From an uncultured Micrococcales bacterium (GTDB lineage Bacteria > Actinomycetota > Actinomycetes > Actinomycetales > Microbacteriaceae), in contig CAIVWH010000018.1 in the NCBI GenBank assembly GCA_903909605.1, forward strand, positions 1-64,000: a stretch of DNA of 64,000 bases, read 5' to 3'. The notes beneath the pieces were generated by a model, which ran no database searches, was not told the DNA's origin, and saw nothing but the letters and a program-made list of their open reading frames with translations. The translations under genes were made by a program, and so were the position numbers. Of this stretch, positions 42,673 through 51,511 are shown one piece after another. Position 1 is the stretch's first letter. The number at the start of each line of letters is the position of its first letter.

Positions 42673-43041
42673 ATGACTAATTTAGAACGCCCTGAAATTG
42701 AACCAATGCTCGAGCCGGCACCTGAGGTGCTAACCATCAAGGATGTCGTCGTCGGCGACGGCGCCGAGGCTCCAGCGAACTCGGTAGTCAACGTGCACTA
42801 CCTCGGTGTCGACTATGAGTCCGGCGAAGAGTTCGACTCTTCGTGGGGTCGCGGTGAGTCAATCGAATTCCCGCTCAACCGCCTGATCAAGGGTTGGCAA
42901 GAGGGCATTCCTGGCATGAAGGTAGGCGGACGCCGCCTGCTCATCTGCCCACCTGAGTTGGCATACGGACCAGCCGGCGCCGGTCACCACCTTTCTGGCC
43001 GCACACTGGTCTTCATGATCGACCTGCTTGGCGTGAAGTAA
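42673..43041 (+). CDS. FKBP-type peptidyl-prolyl cis-trans isomerase
   Basis: The 122-residue single-domain FKBP has VNVHYLGVDYESGEEFDSSW, FPLNRLIKGWQEGIPGMKVGG and LLICPPELAYGPAGAGHHL. Aromatic and Asp pocket residues are present, so it is probably an active proline isomerase in protein folding. No signal peptide is present, so it is cytoplasmic. The ATG at 42673 follows the leaderless -10. Confidence 0.95.
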   Translation: MTNLERPEIEPMLEPAPEVLTIKDVVVGDGAEAPANSVVNVHYLGVDYESGEEFDSSWGRGESIEFPLNRLIKGWQEGIPGMKVGGRRLLICPPELAYGPAGAGHHLSGRTLVFMIDLLGVK

Positions 43042-43056
43042 ACACTGATTCTTAAA

Positions 43057-43097
43057 GCAAAGACCTCCGGCACATAACGTGTCGGAGGTCTTTTGCT
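43057..43097. terminator. Bidirectional terminator between the FKBP gene and tRNA-Lys
   Basis: A long stem 43057-43073/43079-43096 ends in CTTTT on the plus strand and in CTTTGCTTT on the minus strand, so it can stop both converging transcripts. Confidence 0.85.
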
Positions 43098-43098
43098 G

Positions 43099-43172
43099 TA
43101 GGCCCCGTCGGGATCGAACCGACGACCCACGGATTAAAAGTCCGTTGCTCTAACCAACTGAGCTAGAGGCCC
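43099..43172 (-). tRNA. tRNA-Lys (anticodon UUU)
   Basis: The minus strand gives a 74-nt cloverleaf: acceptor GGGCCTC pairing with GGGGCCT (G-U pairs at 1-72 and 6-67), D arm GCTC/GAGC, anticodon loop ACTTTTAAT region with TTT, and T arm GTCGG-TTCGATC-CCGAC. The discriminator is A and CCA is not encoded. Confidence 0.95.
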
Positions 43173-43197
43173 TTGCACAACCGCTCCAGTTTAGCCG

Positions 43198-44091
43198 CTA
43201 CTCGAGGTGCGGGGTCGAGAGCAGCTCGGCCGCGACCCGCGACCCGCGCCTCGGCCATTCGACCATGAGCATCGCTGTTACCATCAGGATGCCGCCGAGT
43301 GTGGTTTTCAGCGAGAGGCTCTCCTGGCCAACCAGCACTGCAATCAAAGCGGCGAAAACGATCTCGCTGGTCAAAATGATTGCCACACGCGAGGCATCCA
43401 TCTTGGATTGCGCCCAGGTCTGCACGAAAAACGCCAGGGCGGTGGCCAGAACGGCGGTGAACCCGATTGCCAACCAGACATCTAGCGATGGGGGAGGCTG
43501 ATAACCATCAGGCAACGCGAACAGCCAAGTCAGCAGCGCAACGGCGGCCAGTTGCAAAACGGTCATCGCGTAGATGTCTCGGCCGCGGCTCCAAACCCCG
43601 AGCCCCACGATGTGCGCGGCATAAAGAAGTGCGCAGAGCAACCCCCAGAGCTGCCCGGCCTCGATAGTGAACCCGTTCATTGAGATGAGCGCGAGCCCAA
43701 CCGTGGCAAGGGCCACACCCCAGAAAACTTTGCGGTCGAGGCGTTGGCGCAAGACCACCCAACCGAGAATCGGGGTAAGCACAACATAGAGCCCGGTCAA
43801 AAACGCAGTGACGGCGGCGGTCGTGGCCTGCAGTGCAATGGTCTGCGTGATGTAGCCGCCACCGAGCATCAGGCCAAGCGGCACGGCGGTGCGCAGCACA
43901 TCCCAGTTAATTTTTTTCAGCACGGATGGTCGGGCAAGCACCATCACGATGGTCGCGACGGTGAAGCGGGTAGCCAGAAAGTCGTTGATCGGCTCTTTGT
44001 CGATGGCTGGTTTCATGATTACGAAGCCTGCGCCCCAGAAAGCAGCGACAGTGATCAGCGCTGGCGTGGCAAATGCGGGGGTCTTCTTCAC
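43198..44091 (-). CDS. EamA/DMT-family transporter
   Basis: The 297-residue protein has about ten hydrophobic segments in two repeated halves, typical of drug/metabolite transporters. The first half contains GFVIMKPAIDKEPINDFLATRFT and the second starts near GLALISMNGF. Substrate unknown. The spacing (9 bases after the upstream SDR gene) suggests it is the last gene of the ppk-NUDIX-SDR-EamA minus-strand unit, which ends before tRNA-Lys. Confidence 0.9.
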   Translation of the reverse strand: MKKTPAFATPALITVAAFWGAGFVIMKPAIDKEPINDFLATRFTVATIVMVLARPSVLKKINWDVLRTAVPLGLMLGGGYITQTIALQATTAAVTAFLTGLYVVLTPILGWVVLRQRLDRKVFWGVALATVGLALISMNGFTIEAGQLWGLLCALLYAAHIVGLGVWSRGRDIYAMTVLQLAAVALLTWLFALPDGYQPPPSLDVWLAIGFTAVLATALAFFVQTWAQSKMDASRVAIILTSEIVFAALIAVLVGQESLSLKTTLGGILMVTAMLMVEWPRRGSRVAAELLSTPHLE

Positions 44092-44100
44092 CCCGCAAGT

Positions 44101-45609
44101 CTAGTTTCGGCGACCCTTGGCTGCGGTTTTCGCCATCGACGGAAAGACCAGGCCGTGCATCGGCCACACCGACCACCAGTAGAGGTGACCCCACAATCCC
44201 TTCGGCACATAGATCGCGCGCTGGATGAGCATGCTGCCGGTTCCGCTCACATCGGGAGTAACAACAAACTCGAGCCAGGCGCGACCAGGCATCTTCATCT
44301 CGGCACGAAGACGCAAAAGCGTTGGGCGTTCGAGTGCTTCGACCCGCCAAAAGTCGAGCGCATCACCAACGGCAAGGTGATTCGGGTCGCGTCGACCGCG
44401 TCGAAGTCCGACTCCACCGACTACTCGATCCAACAGGCCGCGCAGTTGCCAGGCCCAGGTCGCGGTCGAGTAGCCGTTGTCGCCGCCGATTGATTCAACG
44501 CGAGCGAATACCGTTTCGACCGAATCCGCGCTGTAAACCTTTCGCACATCGGTGTAAACCGTGCCGCCGGCCCAGGCGGGGTCGGTTGGCAGAGGGTCAG
44601 AGGGCGCGCTCGGCACAGTTGCGTCTGACCAGCGGGTCTCGACGGCAGCCAGGTTCACCTTGGCAAGCGCCAACTTCACCGCGTTCTTGAAGGTGGTAAG
44701 GCCATTTTCCGGGTCTGGGATGAGCTGCCGAATTTCGCGAGTATCTGCAATCACGTCGTTTTTGAGGCTGTCCACGAGGCGGCGGGCGAGTTGGAAAGGA
44801 ACCGGGGTAACCAGACCAACCCATCCGCTGGATAGGCGAGGGGTGAGCACCGGAATAGGAATGATGATGCGACGGTGAAGCCCGGCAACTTCGGCATACT
44901 GCTGCATCATTTCGGCGTAGGTAAAGAGGTCTGGGCCGGCAACGTCGAAGGCGCCGCTGATCTTCGGGTCAATCGCGGCTGCGCCGACCAGGTAGCGAAG
45001 CACGTCGCGCACGGCGATTGGTTGAATCTTGTTCAGCACCCACTTCGGTGTGGTCATGATTGGCAGGCGCTCGGTGAGGTAGCGAAGCATTTCGAAGGAT
45101 GCTGAACCAGAACCAATCACTACACCGGCGCGAAGTTCAATTGTCGGCACTCCAGAGCCACGCAGAATCTCGCCCGTCTCGGCTCGCGAGGCCAGGTGCG
45201 GCGAGAGAGTTTGGTTCGGGGTGATGATGCCACCGAGGTAGACAATTCGTTTGACCTTGTTCGCCACGGATGCGCTTGCGAAGGTGGTGGCCAGTTCGCG
45301 CTCGGCTTCCTCGAAGTCCTTTGGAATATTCAGCGCGTGCAGCAAGTAGTAGGCGACATCGACACCCTTGAGTGCGGCCGAGATTTGTGCTGACTTGGTT
45401 GCATCACCCTCGGCAACTTCAACCCGACTAATCCACGGATAGTCGCGAAGGCGATCTGCGCTGCGAGCAAGCACTCGCACGCGATAACCAATTTCGAGAA
45501 GTTCCTTTACCAGGCGTCCGCCGATGTAGCCGGTTGCGCCAGTTACCAACACCAGCGGTTTCTTGCTTGTTGTTTTGAACAACTTCAGACCCGCGGTGAT
45601 TTCGCTCAT
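44101..45609 (-). CDS. NAD(P)-binding SDR-type epimerase with DUF2867 C-terminal domain
   Basis: The 502-residue protein has an N-terminal Rossmann fold with VLVTGATGYIGGRLVKELLE (residues about 20-39) and an SDR core to about residue 290. A DUF2867 domain follows (about 330-490). This NmrA-like plus DUF2867 layout is common in Actinobacteria (ycf39-related), with unknown substrate. It ends nine bases before EamA and begins four bases after the NUDIX-SixA stop. Confidence 0.9.
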   Translation of the reverse strand: MSEITAGLKLFKTTSKKPLVLVTGATGYIGGRLVKELLEIGYRVRVLARSADRLRDYPWISRVEVAEGDATKSAQISAALKGVDVAYYLLHALNIPKDFEEAERELATTFASASVANKVKRIVYLGGIITPNQTLSPHLASRAETGEILRGSGVPTIELRAGVVIGSGSASFEMLRYLTERLPIMTTPKWVLNKIQPIAVRDVLRYLVGAAAIDPKISGAFDVAGPDLFTYAEMMQQYAEVAGLHRRIIIPIPVLTPRLSSGWVGLVTPVPFQLARRLVDSLKNDVIADTREIRQLIPDPENGLTTFKNAVKLALAKVNLAAVETRWSDATVPSAPSDPLPTDPAWAGGTVYTDVRKVYSADSVETVFARVESIGGDNGYSTATWAWQLRGLLDRVVGGVGLRRGRRDPNHLAVGDALDFWRVEALERPTLLRLRAEMKMPGRAWLEFVVTPDVSGTGSMLIQRAIYVPKGLWGHLYWWSVWPMHGLVFPSMAKTAAKGRRN

Positions 45610-45613
45610 GGTT

Positions 45614-46564
45614 CTAGTCTCCTACCAGAATCGACTCGTGAAGTTCGCAGGCAACCACGCGCGGTTTTTTACCGGTGCGATTGACATGCACTACGAGCAT
45701 CTGCCCTGGGCGAAGTGACGAGGCTGCGGTGATTTCGCCGCGAAGCGCCAAAGGTGCATAGCCGGCGATGGTGCGCAGGATGGTCGGCAGCGACGGCCGA
45801 TGCGAGCAGACGACCACTGCCATGTTGTCGAGCAGGATATCGTCGAGCACGTCTGAGGTTCGGGTTGGTCGCTTGGCGTTGCCAAGTTCGCTGAGCTGGT
45901 GACGTTCCACTAGCTTGAGTTTGCGCTTCTCGGCGAACGGGGCCACGGTGTCGCGGCAGCGCTTCCAAGGTGAGGTAATCACGAGTTTCGGGCCAAATGC
46001 GGCCAGCGGCTTGATCAGCGCCTTGGCCTGCTGCTTGCCGAAGTCGTGCAATGGGCGCTTGCCGTCGTCGAGAACCTTGCCGCCCTTCCAATCTGCGCGG
46101 GGCATGGCCTTGGCGTGACGAAGGATGATCACTGGCTTGGTGTCGAGTAGGCCGGCGTCGAATAGCGCCTCTAGCTCATTCAGCGGCTGGTAGTCGAACT
46201 CGTAACTCAGTAGCTTTCGAGCCTGCTGCGGGGTTTTCCAGTCGACCTTCTCGACCTCTTCACTCGGCTTGAAGTTCGAGGCGGCGAGTGCCTTGTCGGT
46301 AACCTTGGCGGCCCAGTAGTGCACTTCCTTGTCGTCGCCGTTTGACAGCGGGTAGTGAATCTCGGCAAGGTGAACACCAAGCGCAACCTTGAGGCCGGTC
46401 TCCTCGCGAATTTCGCGAACAGCAGCCTCGGTTACGGTCTCGCCCTTATCGACCTTGCCCTTTGGCCACGACCAGTCGTCGTAGCGAGCGCGATGAATCA
46501 GTGCGACCTTAAGTTGACCTTTTTCTAGGCGCCACAAAATTGCGCCGGCTGCGACAACACTCAC
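45614..46564 (-). CDS. NUDIX hydrolase fused to a SixA-type phosphatase
   Basis: The 316-residue protein combines an N-terminal NUDIX domain with the full box (Gly36, Glu42, REIREETG at 50-57) and a C-terminal histidine-phosphatase domain beginning VIILRHAKAM (RHA motif near 146-148). The architecture matches mycobacterial MutT1-like enzymes that sanitise 8-oxo-GTP or hydrolyse diadenosine polyphosphates. The start is GTG 46564, three bases after the ppk stop, so it is co-transcribed with polyphosphate kinase. Confidence 0.93.
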   Translation of the reverse strand: MSVVAAGAILWRLEKGQLKVALIHRARYDDWSWPKGKVDKGETVTEAAVREIREETGLKVALGVHLAEIHYPLSNGDDKEVHYWAAKVTDKALAASNFKPSEEVEKVDWKTPQQARKLLSYEFDYQPLNELEALFDAGLLDTKPVIILRHAKAMPRADWKGGKVLDDGKRPLHDFGKQQAKALIKPLAAFGPKLVITSPWKRCRDTVAPFAEKRKLKLVERHQLSELGNAKRPTRTSDVLDDILLDNMAVVVCSHRPSLPTILRTIAGYAPLALRGEITAASSLRPGQMLVVHVNRTGKKPRVVACELHESILVGD

Positions 46565-46567
46565 CGA

Positions 46568-48682
46568 TTAGCGTTTCTTCGAGTGAATCTGACGCATGAG
46601 CTGATCCTGAACATCCACCAAGCGAACGCCGCCCTCACCAAATTGATGTCTGGCCCACTCGCCACTCGAACTTAGATGCCAGGATGCAGATTCATCACTC
46701 ATTGCCAAATCGAAAAGTTCGTCGACTTCTTGGATGTGATCTGGCTGTACCAAACGCACCAGTGCTTCGACTCGACGGTCGAGGTTTCGATGCATCATGT
46801 CGGCGCTTCCTATGTAAACGGCAGGGTCGCCGCCACCCATAAACGTGAAGGCTCGTGAGTGCTCAAGGTAGCGACCGAGCACCGAGCGAACCGTGATGTT
46901 TTCGCTGAGGCCAGCGACCCCAGGCTTGAGCGAGCACATTCCGCGAACCACAACCTCGACTCGCACACCGGCCTGAGATGCTCGGTAAAGCGCGTCGATG
47001 ACGAGCTCGTCGACCATCGCGTTTACCTTCACACGGATGCGCGCATCCTTGCCCTCGCGCTTGAATTCGATCTCGCGCTCGACGTGTTCGATCAGGCCAT
47101 CGCGAACGCCATGCGGCGAAACCAGCAGTGTCTTGAACGAGGCATCTGGCGCGAAGCCGCTAAGCCGGTTAAACAATTTGGTTAGGTCTTCGCCGACCTG
47201 CTCGCGCGAGGTGAGCAGACCGAAGTCTTCGTAGAACCGGGCGGTTTTCGGGTTGTAGTTACCCGTACCGATGTGGCAGTAGCGACGCAGCTGGCCGCCT
47301 TCTTGGCGAATGACCAGGGCAAGCTTGCAGTGGGTCTTCAGGCCAACGATGCCGTAAACCACGTGCACGCCGGCGGCCTCGAGCTTGCGGGCCCACGAGA
47401 TGTTGGCCTGCTCGTCGAAACGGGCCTTGATCTCGACCAGGGCCAAGACCTGCTTGCCAGCCTCGGCCGCCTGAATCAGGGCGTCGACAATCGGGCTGTC
47501 TCCCGAGGTGCGGTAGAGAGTCTGCTTGATGGCAAGCACCTGCGGGTCGGCTGCGGCCTGTTGCAGAAACGCAACCACCGATGTGGTGAACGACTCGTAT
47601 GGGTGGTGTAGCAAGATTTCGCGCTGGCGAATAGCGCCAAAGATGTCGACCCGCTCATCCTCGTGTGCGGTGAGGTAGCGGTTGGTTACGCGTGGGTGCG
47701 GTGGGTAGCGAAGTTCGGGGCGGTTCAGCCCCGCAAGCCCAAACAGCCCGGTCAGGTCGAGCGGCCTTGGCAACGCGTAGACATCTTCATCTGTGATGTC
47801 GAGTTCGCGCATCAATAGGTCGAGCACCTGCGGGTTGATGTCGTCGGCGACCTCGAGGCGAACCGGAGGGCCAAAGCGTCTGCGCAGCAATTCTTTTTCG
47901 AGCGCGACAAGTAGGTTTTCACCCTCATCTTCGTCGACCTCGAGATCTTCGTTGCGAGTCACGCGGAACAGGTGATGCTGCAAAACCTGCATGCCCGGGA
48001 ACAACTGACCCAAGAACTCACCGATGATGTCTTCGAGCGCAACGTAGCGCGCGTCGTGTACGGCTTGATTTCCTGGGATGCGCACAAAACGCGGAAGCAG
48101 CGGAGGCACCTTGACGCGGGCAAAGTGTTCGGAATCGCTGTTTGGATTCTTGAGCACCACCGCGAGGTTTAGCGACAGACCCGAAATGTATGGGAACGGG
48201 TGCGCCGGGTCGACCGCCAGTGGGGTGAGTACGGGGAAGATCTGATTCTGAAAATACGTGTGCAGCGCACCGCGCTCGAGGTCACTGAGTTCGTGCCAAC
48301 GCAAAATGCGAATGCCGTTTGCACGCATGGCCGGTTCGATCTGCTCTGCAAAAAGTTTTGCGTGACGAATCTGCAGTCGGTGCGCCTCCTGGCTGATCTC
48401 AGAAAGCACAGCCTCGGGGCCAAGGCCACTTGCCGCAGTTACTGCAAGACCGGTGGCGATTCGACGCTTGAGGCCAGCCACCCGCACCATGAAAAATTCG
48501 TCAAGGTTTGAGGCGAAGATGCTCAGAAAGTTGACCCGCTCAAGCAAAAACAGGTTTGGGTCTTCGGCCAGTTCGAGCACGCGCTGATTGAAGGCAAGCC
48601 AGCTGACTTCGCGGTCTAGAAAGCGGTCTGCAGGCAGGTCGCCGCCCTGAGGCAGGGTGATGACCATGGTTTCGTCAGACAT
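46568..48682 (-). CDS. ppk: Polyphosphate kinase 1
   Basis: Reversibly makes polyphosphate from ATP. The 704-residue protein has the PPK1 N-domain ([17 protein letters not shown]). The catalytic domains carry the autophosphorylated histidine in [20 protein letters not shown], and the second conserved segment [17 protein letters not shown]. It starts at ATG 48682 with a CAGACT -10-like hexamer seven bases upstream. It heads the ppk-NUDIX-SDR-EamA unit. Polyphosphate storage fits the phosphate-regulatory genes elsewhere in the window. Confidence 0.96.
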   Translation of the reverse strand: MSDETMVITLPQGGDLPADRFLDREVSWLAFNQRVLELAEDPNLFLLERVNFLSIFASNLDEFFMVRVAGLKRRIATGLAVTAASGLGPEAVLSEISQEAHRLQIRHAKLFAEQIEPAMRANGIRILRWHELSDLERGALHTYFQNQIFPVLTPLAVDPAHPFPYISGLSLNLAVVLKNPNSDSEHFARVKVPPLLPRFVRIPGNQAVHDARYVALEDIIGEFLGQLFPGMQVLQHHLFRVTRNEDLEVDEDEGENLLVALEKELLRRRFGPPVRLEVADDINPQVLDLLMRELDITDEDVYALPRPLDLTGLFGLAGLNRPELRYPPHPRVTNRYLTAHEDERVDIFGAIRQREILLHHPYESFTTSVVAFLQQAAADPQVLAIKQTLYRTSGDSPIVDALIQAAEAGKQVLALVEIKARFDEQANISWARKLEAAGVHVVYGIVGLKTHCKLALVIRQEGGQLRRYCHIGTGNYNPKTARFYEDFGLLTSREQVGEDLTKLFNRLSGFAPDASFKTLLVSPHGVRDGLIEHVEREIEFKREGKDARIRVKVNAMVDELVIDALYRASQAGVRVEVVVRGMCSLKPGVAGLSENITVRSVLGRYLEHSRAFTFMGGGDPAVYIGSADMMHRNLDRRVEALVRLVQPDHIQEVDELFDLAMSDESASWHLSSSGEWARHQFGEGGVRLVDVQDQLMRQIHSKKR

Positions 48683-48689
48683 AAAGGTA

Positions 48690-48695
48690 AGTCTG
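48690..48695 (-). promoter_or_regulatory. -10-like element of ppk
   Basis: CAGACT on the minus strand ends seven bases before the ppk ATG; a leaderless start is likely but the first base deviates from consensus. Confidence 0.35.
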
Positions 48696-48749
48696 CCAGT
48701 TTGCGCTTAACGGCGCATTAAGCCCTGTTGAATCTAGACCCGGCTGAGG

Positions 48750-49427
48750 CTAGGACTTTGTGACCACTCCGACATCAGTGGTGAAGCGGTAGCCCACGTT
48801 GTGAACCGTGCCGATCAGGGCCTCGAGGTCGCCAAGTTTGGCGCGCAGTCGACGAATGTGCACATCCACGGTTCTGGTGCCCCCGAAGTAGTCGTAGCCC
48901 CACACTTCGCTCAGCAGCTGATCACGGGTGAATACCCGGCCAGGATGCTGGGCCAAGAATTTCAACAACGCAAACTCTTTGAAGGTGAGATCAAGTGGCT
49001 TGCCGTGCAGTTTGGCGGTGTAGGAGGCCTCGTCGATAACGACGTTCGCTTCGGCTTCGGCATCCTGGTCGTTACGGGCCTCGAGGGCTCGGGCTATTGC
49101 CAGGCGCACCCTGGCGTCAATCTCGGCCGGGCCAGCCGAATCCAGGATGATGTCTGAGACGCCCCAGTCATTCGAGATGCCGATCAGGCCGCCCTCGGTG
49201 ACCACCGCAACCAGTGGGGCGCTGAGTCCGGTGGTGTGCAAGATCTTGGCGATGGATTTAGCCGAGGCGAGGTCGCGACGGGCATCCAGGAAGATTAGGT
49301 CTGCGACTGGGGCATTCACCAGGGCTGCCGGTTCGGCGGGAATTACACGCACCTTGTGCCCGAGCAAACTCAGGGCGGGCAGAACCTCTGATTCGGCCGT
49401 GGCCGCGAGTACAAGCAGTTGAGCCAT
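48750..49427 (-). CDS. GlnR-type orphan response regulator (OmpR-family winged helix)
   Basis: The 225-residue protein has an atypical receiver (1-105) and an OmpR-type DNA-binding domain. The latter, [26 protein letters not shown] (partly quoted) and then [23 protein letters not shown], closely matches GlnR. The receiver retains an Asp in FLDARRD but lacks the N-terminal acidic pair and the conserved Lys near ILDSAGPAE, as expected for phosphorylation-independent GlnR. GlnR controls nitrogen metabolism. It starts 42 bases from the divergent membrane-protein gene; an SD GGAGAAC precedes the ATG. No partner kinase is adjacent. Confidence 0.85.
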   Translation of the reverse strand: MAQLLVLAATAESEVLPALSLLGHKVRVIPAEPAALVNAPVADLIFLDARRDLASAKSIAKILHTTGLSAPLVAVVTEGGLIGISNDWGVSDIILDSAGPAEIDARVRLAIARALEARNDQDAEAEANVVIDEASYTAKLHGKPLDLTFKEFALLKFLAQHPGRVFTRDQLLSEVWGYDYFGGTRTVDVHIRRLRAKLGDLEALIGTVHNVGYRFTTDVGVVTKS

Positions 49428-49468
49428 TGTTCTCCAGAGGTTTGCCTCAAGTTTGGCATGATTGGGCT

Positions 49469-49726
49469 GTGAAGCAAAACTGGTTCGAGATCATTTCCAT
49501 CTGGGTGCTGGTTGCCATTGGGGCAACCGTGGCGCTGATGAGCCTCACCAGTTCCGAGATCTATGGCGCATTCGCGATTCTGCTCGCCGGTTCGCTTGCC
49601 CTAGTTTCGCTCGTGCAACTTTTTCGAGCTCAGCCGGCCGGCTTCGTTCGTCGACTGGTCTACGTCGGCGGTGGCTCCTACCTCATCCTGGCGATTGCCA
49701 CGGTCGTCTTCTGGCTTCGCGGTTAG
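49469..49726 (+). CDS. Small membrane protein
   Basis: The 85-residue protein has two or three hydrophobic segments (about residues 8-27, 32-48 and 62-82) separated by short loops. GTG 49469 is chosen because CATGAT lies six bases upstream and the hydrophobic start fits; upstream residues are atypical. No motif was recognised. Its TAG overlaps the -10 of the next small gene. Confidence 0.65.
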   Translation: MKQNWFEIISIWVLVAIGATVALMSLTSSEIYGAFAILLAGSLALVSLVQLFRAQPAGFVRRLVYVGGGSYLILAIATVVFWLRG

Positions 49727-49729
49727 ACT
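49724..49729 (+). promoter_or_regulatory. -10 element of a leaderless promoter (36-aa microprotein)
   Basis: TAGACT overlaps the TAG stop of the preceding gene and ends six bases before ATG 49736. Confidence 0.45.
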
Positions 49730-49735
49730 TAAGCC

Positions 49736-49846
49736 ATGAAGCTATCCTTCGAAATCTTCTTCACCGGCCTGTTGATTCTCGCCGCGTTGTCCATCGCCAG
49801 CATCTCGGTTCTCGTTCTCTACCGTCTCTTCAAGGGGCAGAAGTAG
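49736..49846 (+). CDS. 36-residue membrane microprotein
   Basis: The ORF encodes MKLSFEIFFTGLLILAALSI followed by ASISVLVLYRLFKGQK, a single hydrophobic helix with a basic end. Its stop directly abuts the TTG of the nitrobindin gene, so it probably leads that transcript. A good leaderless -10 and the compact arrangement support it. Function unknown. Confidence 0.6.
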   Translation: MKLSFEIFFTGLLILAALSIASISVLVLYRLFKGQK

Positions 49847-50470
49847 TTGTTCGTCATCCCTGATGACCTGCCAATCGAAGTAACCCCGTTCTCCTTCCTG
49901 CTCGGCAAGTGGCAGGGCGCCGGCAAAATTGTCACCCGTGAGCACGACGATGCACCTGCAGTCGAAGTCGGCTTCGTGCAAACCGCAGAGTTCACCCACA
50001 ATGGTCAAGACGCCGTTACCTACGTATCCCAGGTCAAACTCGAAGACGGCCGGGTGCTTCCCGGCGAGGTTGGCTTTTGGCGTTTGACTCGTGCGACGCA
50101 CGACTCGGATGCCGGCCCAGGATTACTTCCGGGCAAAGGCCCACGCGCTATTCAAACTCGCGAAGACCTCGAGACTTTGCGCAACGAAGATGGTGGCTTC
50201 GACATCCAAGTTTCGATTCTGCACTCGGGCGGAGTCGCTGAGCTTTACAACGGCAAGATCAAAGGTGCACGCATCGATTTGGCATCGTATGCGGGCACGG
50301 CATTCGATGGCGCTAAAACCTATCGCCACTCGATGCGCGTGTATGGCTTTGTGAATCACAACCTGATGTGGGCCTGGGATATCGCAACGCGCAGCTCGCA
50401 GACCGAGTCCCACGCATCGGCAGAGCTTCGCAAGATCGATGCGGCTGTCGACGAGATTCCGGCCGACTAA
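49847..50470 (+). CDS. Nitrobindin/FABP-like heme-binding protein
   Basis: The 207-residue beta-barrel protein has the nitrobindin signature FSFLLGKWQGAGKI (residues about 13-26, GxWxGxG) and a C-terminal RVYGFVNHNLMWAWDI segment. Bacterial nitrobindins bind ferric heme and may isomerise peroxynitrite. The protein matches the mycobacterial Rv0813c family. A TTG start follows the stop of the 36-aa gene without a gap. It is followed directly by ygfZ. Confidence 0.87.
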   Translation: MFVIPDDLPIEVTPFSFLLGKWQGAGKIVTREHDDAPAVEVGFVQTAEFTHNGQDAVTYVSQVKLEDGRVLPGEVGFWRLTRATHDSDAGPGLLPGKGPRAIQTREDLETLRNEDGGFDIQVSILHSGGVAELYNGKIKGARIDLASYAGTAFDGAKTYRHSMRVYGFVNHNLMWAWDIATRSSQTESHASAELRKIDAAVDEIPAD

Positions 50471-51502
50471 ATGAAAAGTCATTTCGACAACCCTCTGGTT
50501 GAACAGCGTGAACTGCTTGCCGGAAAACGCGTTATCGAACTCGACGACCGAGCAGTAATTCGCATCACCGGAAGCGATCGCCACGAGTGGCTAAATGCCA
50601 TGCTCTCGCAGCGCCTCGACAGGCTAGGAGTAGGCGATTCGGCAGAGGCGCTTCAGCTCGATGCGCAGGGGCACATCGAACAAGACTTTCAACTCATCGA
50701 AGACGGCGAGAGCACCTGGCTGATTTGCTATTCGGCAAATGCAAGCAAATTGCTGCGCTGGTTCGACATGGTGATTTTTCGCAGCAAGGTCGAAGTGGCC
50801 GACGCCAGCGGCGACTTCGCCGTGGTTGCCAGTTTCGGGCATCCGATTGCCGATGCCGCCAAGGGCAATGCCAGCTCGCTGACTTGGCAAGACCCTTGGA
50901 TGAGCGAACCGAGCGGATCGGTGCGCTATGCGGACGCGGCCGGCCGTGAACCCTGGCCGCTGTACCTGAACTTGATTGCCAAGCACGAACTGGCTGAGAT
51001 TCTCGGCCAGTATCAGCCGGCGGGGTCGCTGGCCTTTGATGCTCTGCGTGTTGCTGCCCAGCGGCCCTGGCAGCCGAACGAGATCGATGAGAAGACCCTG
51101 CCCCACGAACTCGATTGGCTCTCCAGCGCGGTTCACCTGAGCAAGGGGTGCTATCGCGGGCAAGAGGCCGTGGCCAAGGTGCACAACCTCGGCCACCCTC
51201 CGCGCCGCATTGTCATGCTGCACCTCGACGGCACCGCCGACGTTGATGCCGCGGCAGGCGATAGCGTTTGGCAGGGCGAACGCGAGATCGGCCTAGTCAC
51301 CACTGCCAGTCAGCACTTCGAGCTCGGGCCAATCGCGCTCGCGGTGGTTGCCAGAACCGCCGATGACACTGTTGAGTGGCAGGTTCGCTCGGCAGGCATC
51401 GAGAACGCGCATCCGATTGCGGCAACCGCGCAAACCATCGTGCCCCCCACGGCGGGAGCCGCAGCGGGCATCCGTGAAAAGCGCAGCGGGCTGCTCGGTT
51501 AG
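50471..51502 (+). CDS. ygfZ: Folate-binding protein YgfZ (CAF17-like)
   Basis: The 343-residue GcvT-related protein has the diagnostic KGCYRGQEAVAKVHNLGHPPRR motif (residues about 222-243; Cys in KGCY). YgfZ acts in iron-sulfur cluster assembly or repair using tetrahydrofolate. It starts on the base after the nitrobindin stop. Hemes and Fe-S repair share an oxidative/nitrosative stress theme with the upstream gene (inference). Confidence 0.93.
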   Translation: MKSHFDNPLVEQRELLAGKRVIELDDRAVIRITGSDRHEWLNAMLSQRLDRLGVGDSAEALQLDAQGHIEQDFQLIEDGESTWLICYSANASKLLRWFDMVIFRSKVEVADASGDFAVVASFGHPIADAAKGNASSLTWQDPWMSEPSGSVRYADAAGREPWPLYLNLIAKHELAEILGQYQPAGSLAFDALRVAAQRPWQPNEIDEKTLPHELDWLSSAVHLSKGCYRGQEAVAKVHNLGHPPRRIVMLHLDGTADVDAAAGDSVWQGEREIGLVTTASQHFELGPIALAVVARTADDTVEWQVRSAGIENAHPIAATAQTIVPPTAGAAAGIREKRSGLLG

Positions 51503-51511
51503 CTGTTAGTT

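Noticed and set aside
43744..44493. 249-codon plus-strand frame between EamA and SDR genes
   Set aside because: It crosses the 3' end of one and 5' end of another supported gene and is rich in His/Arg/Gln, a shadow pattern.
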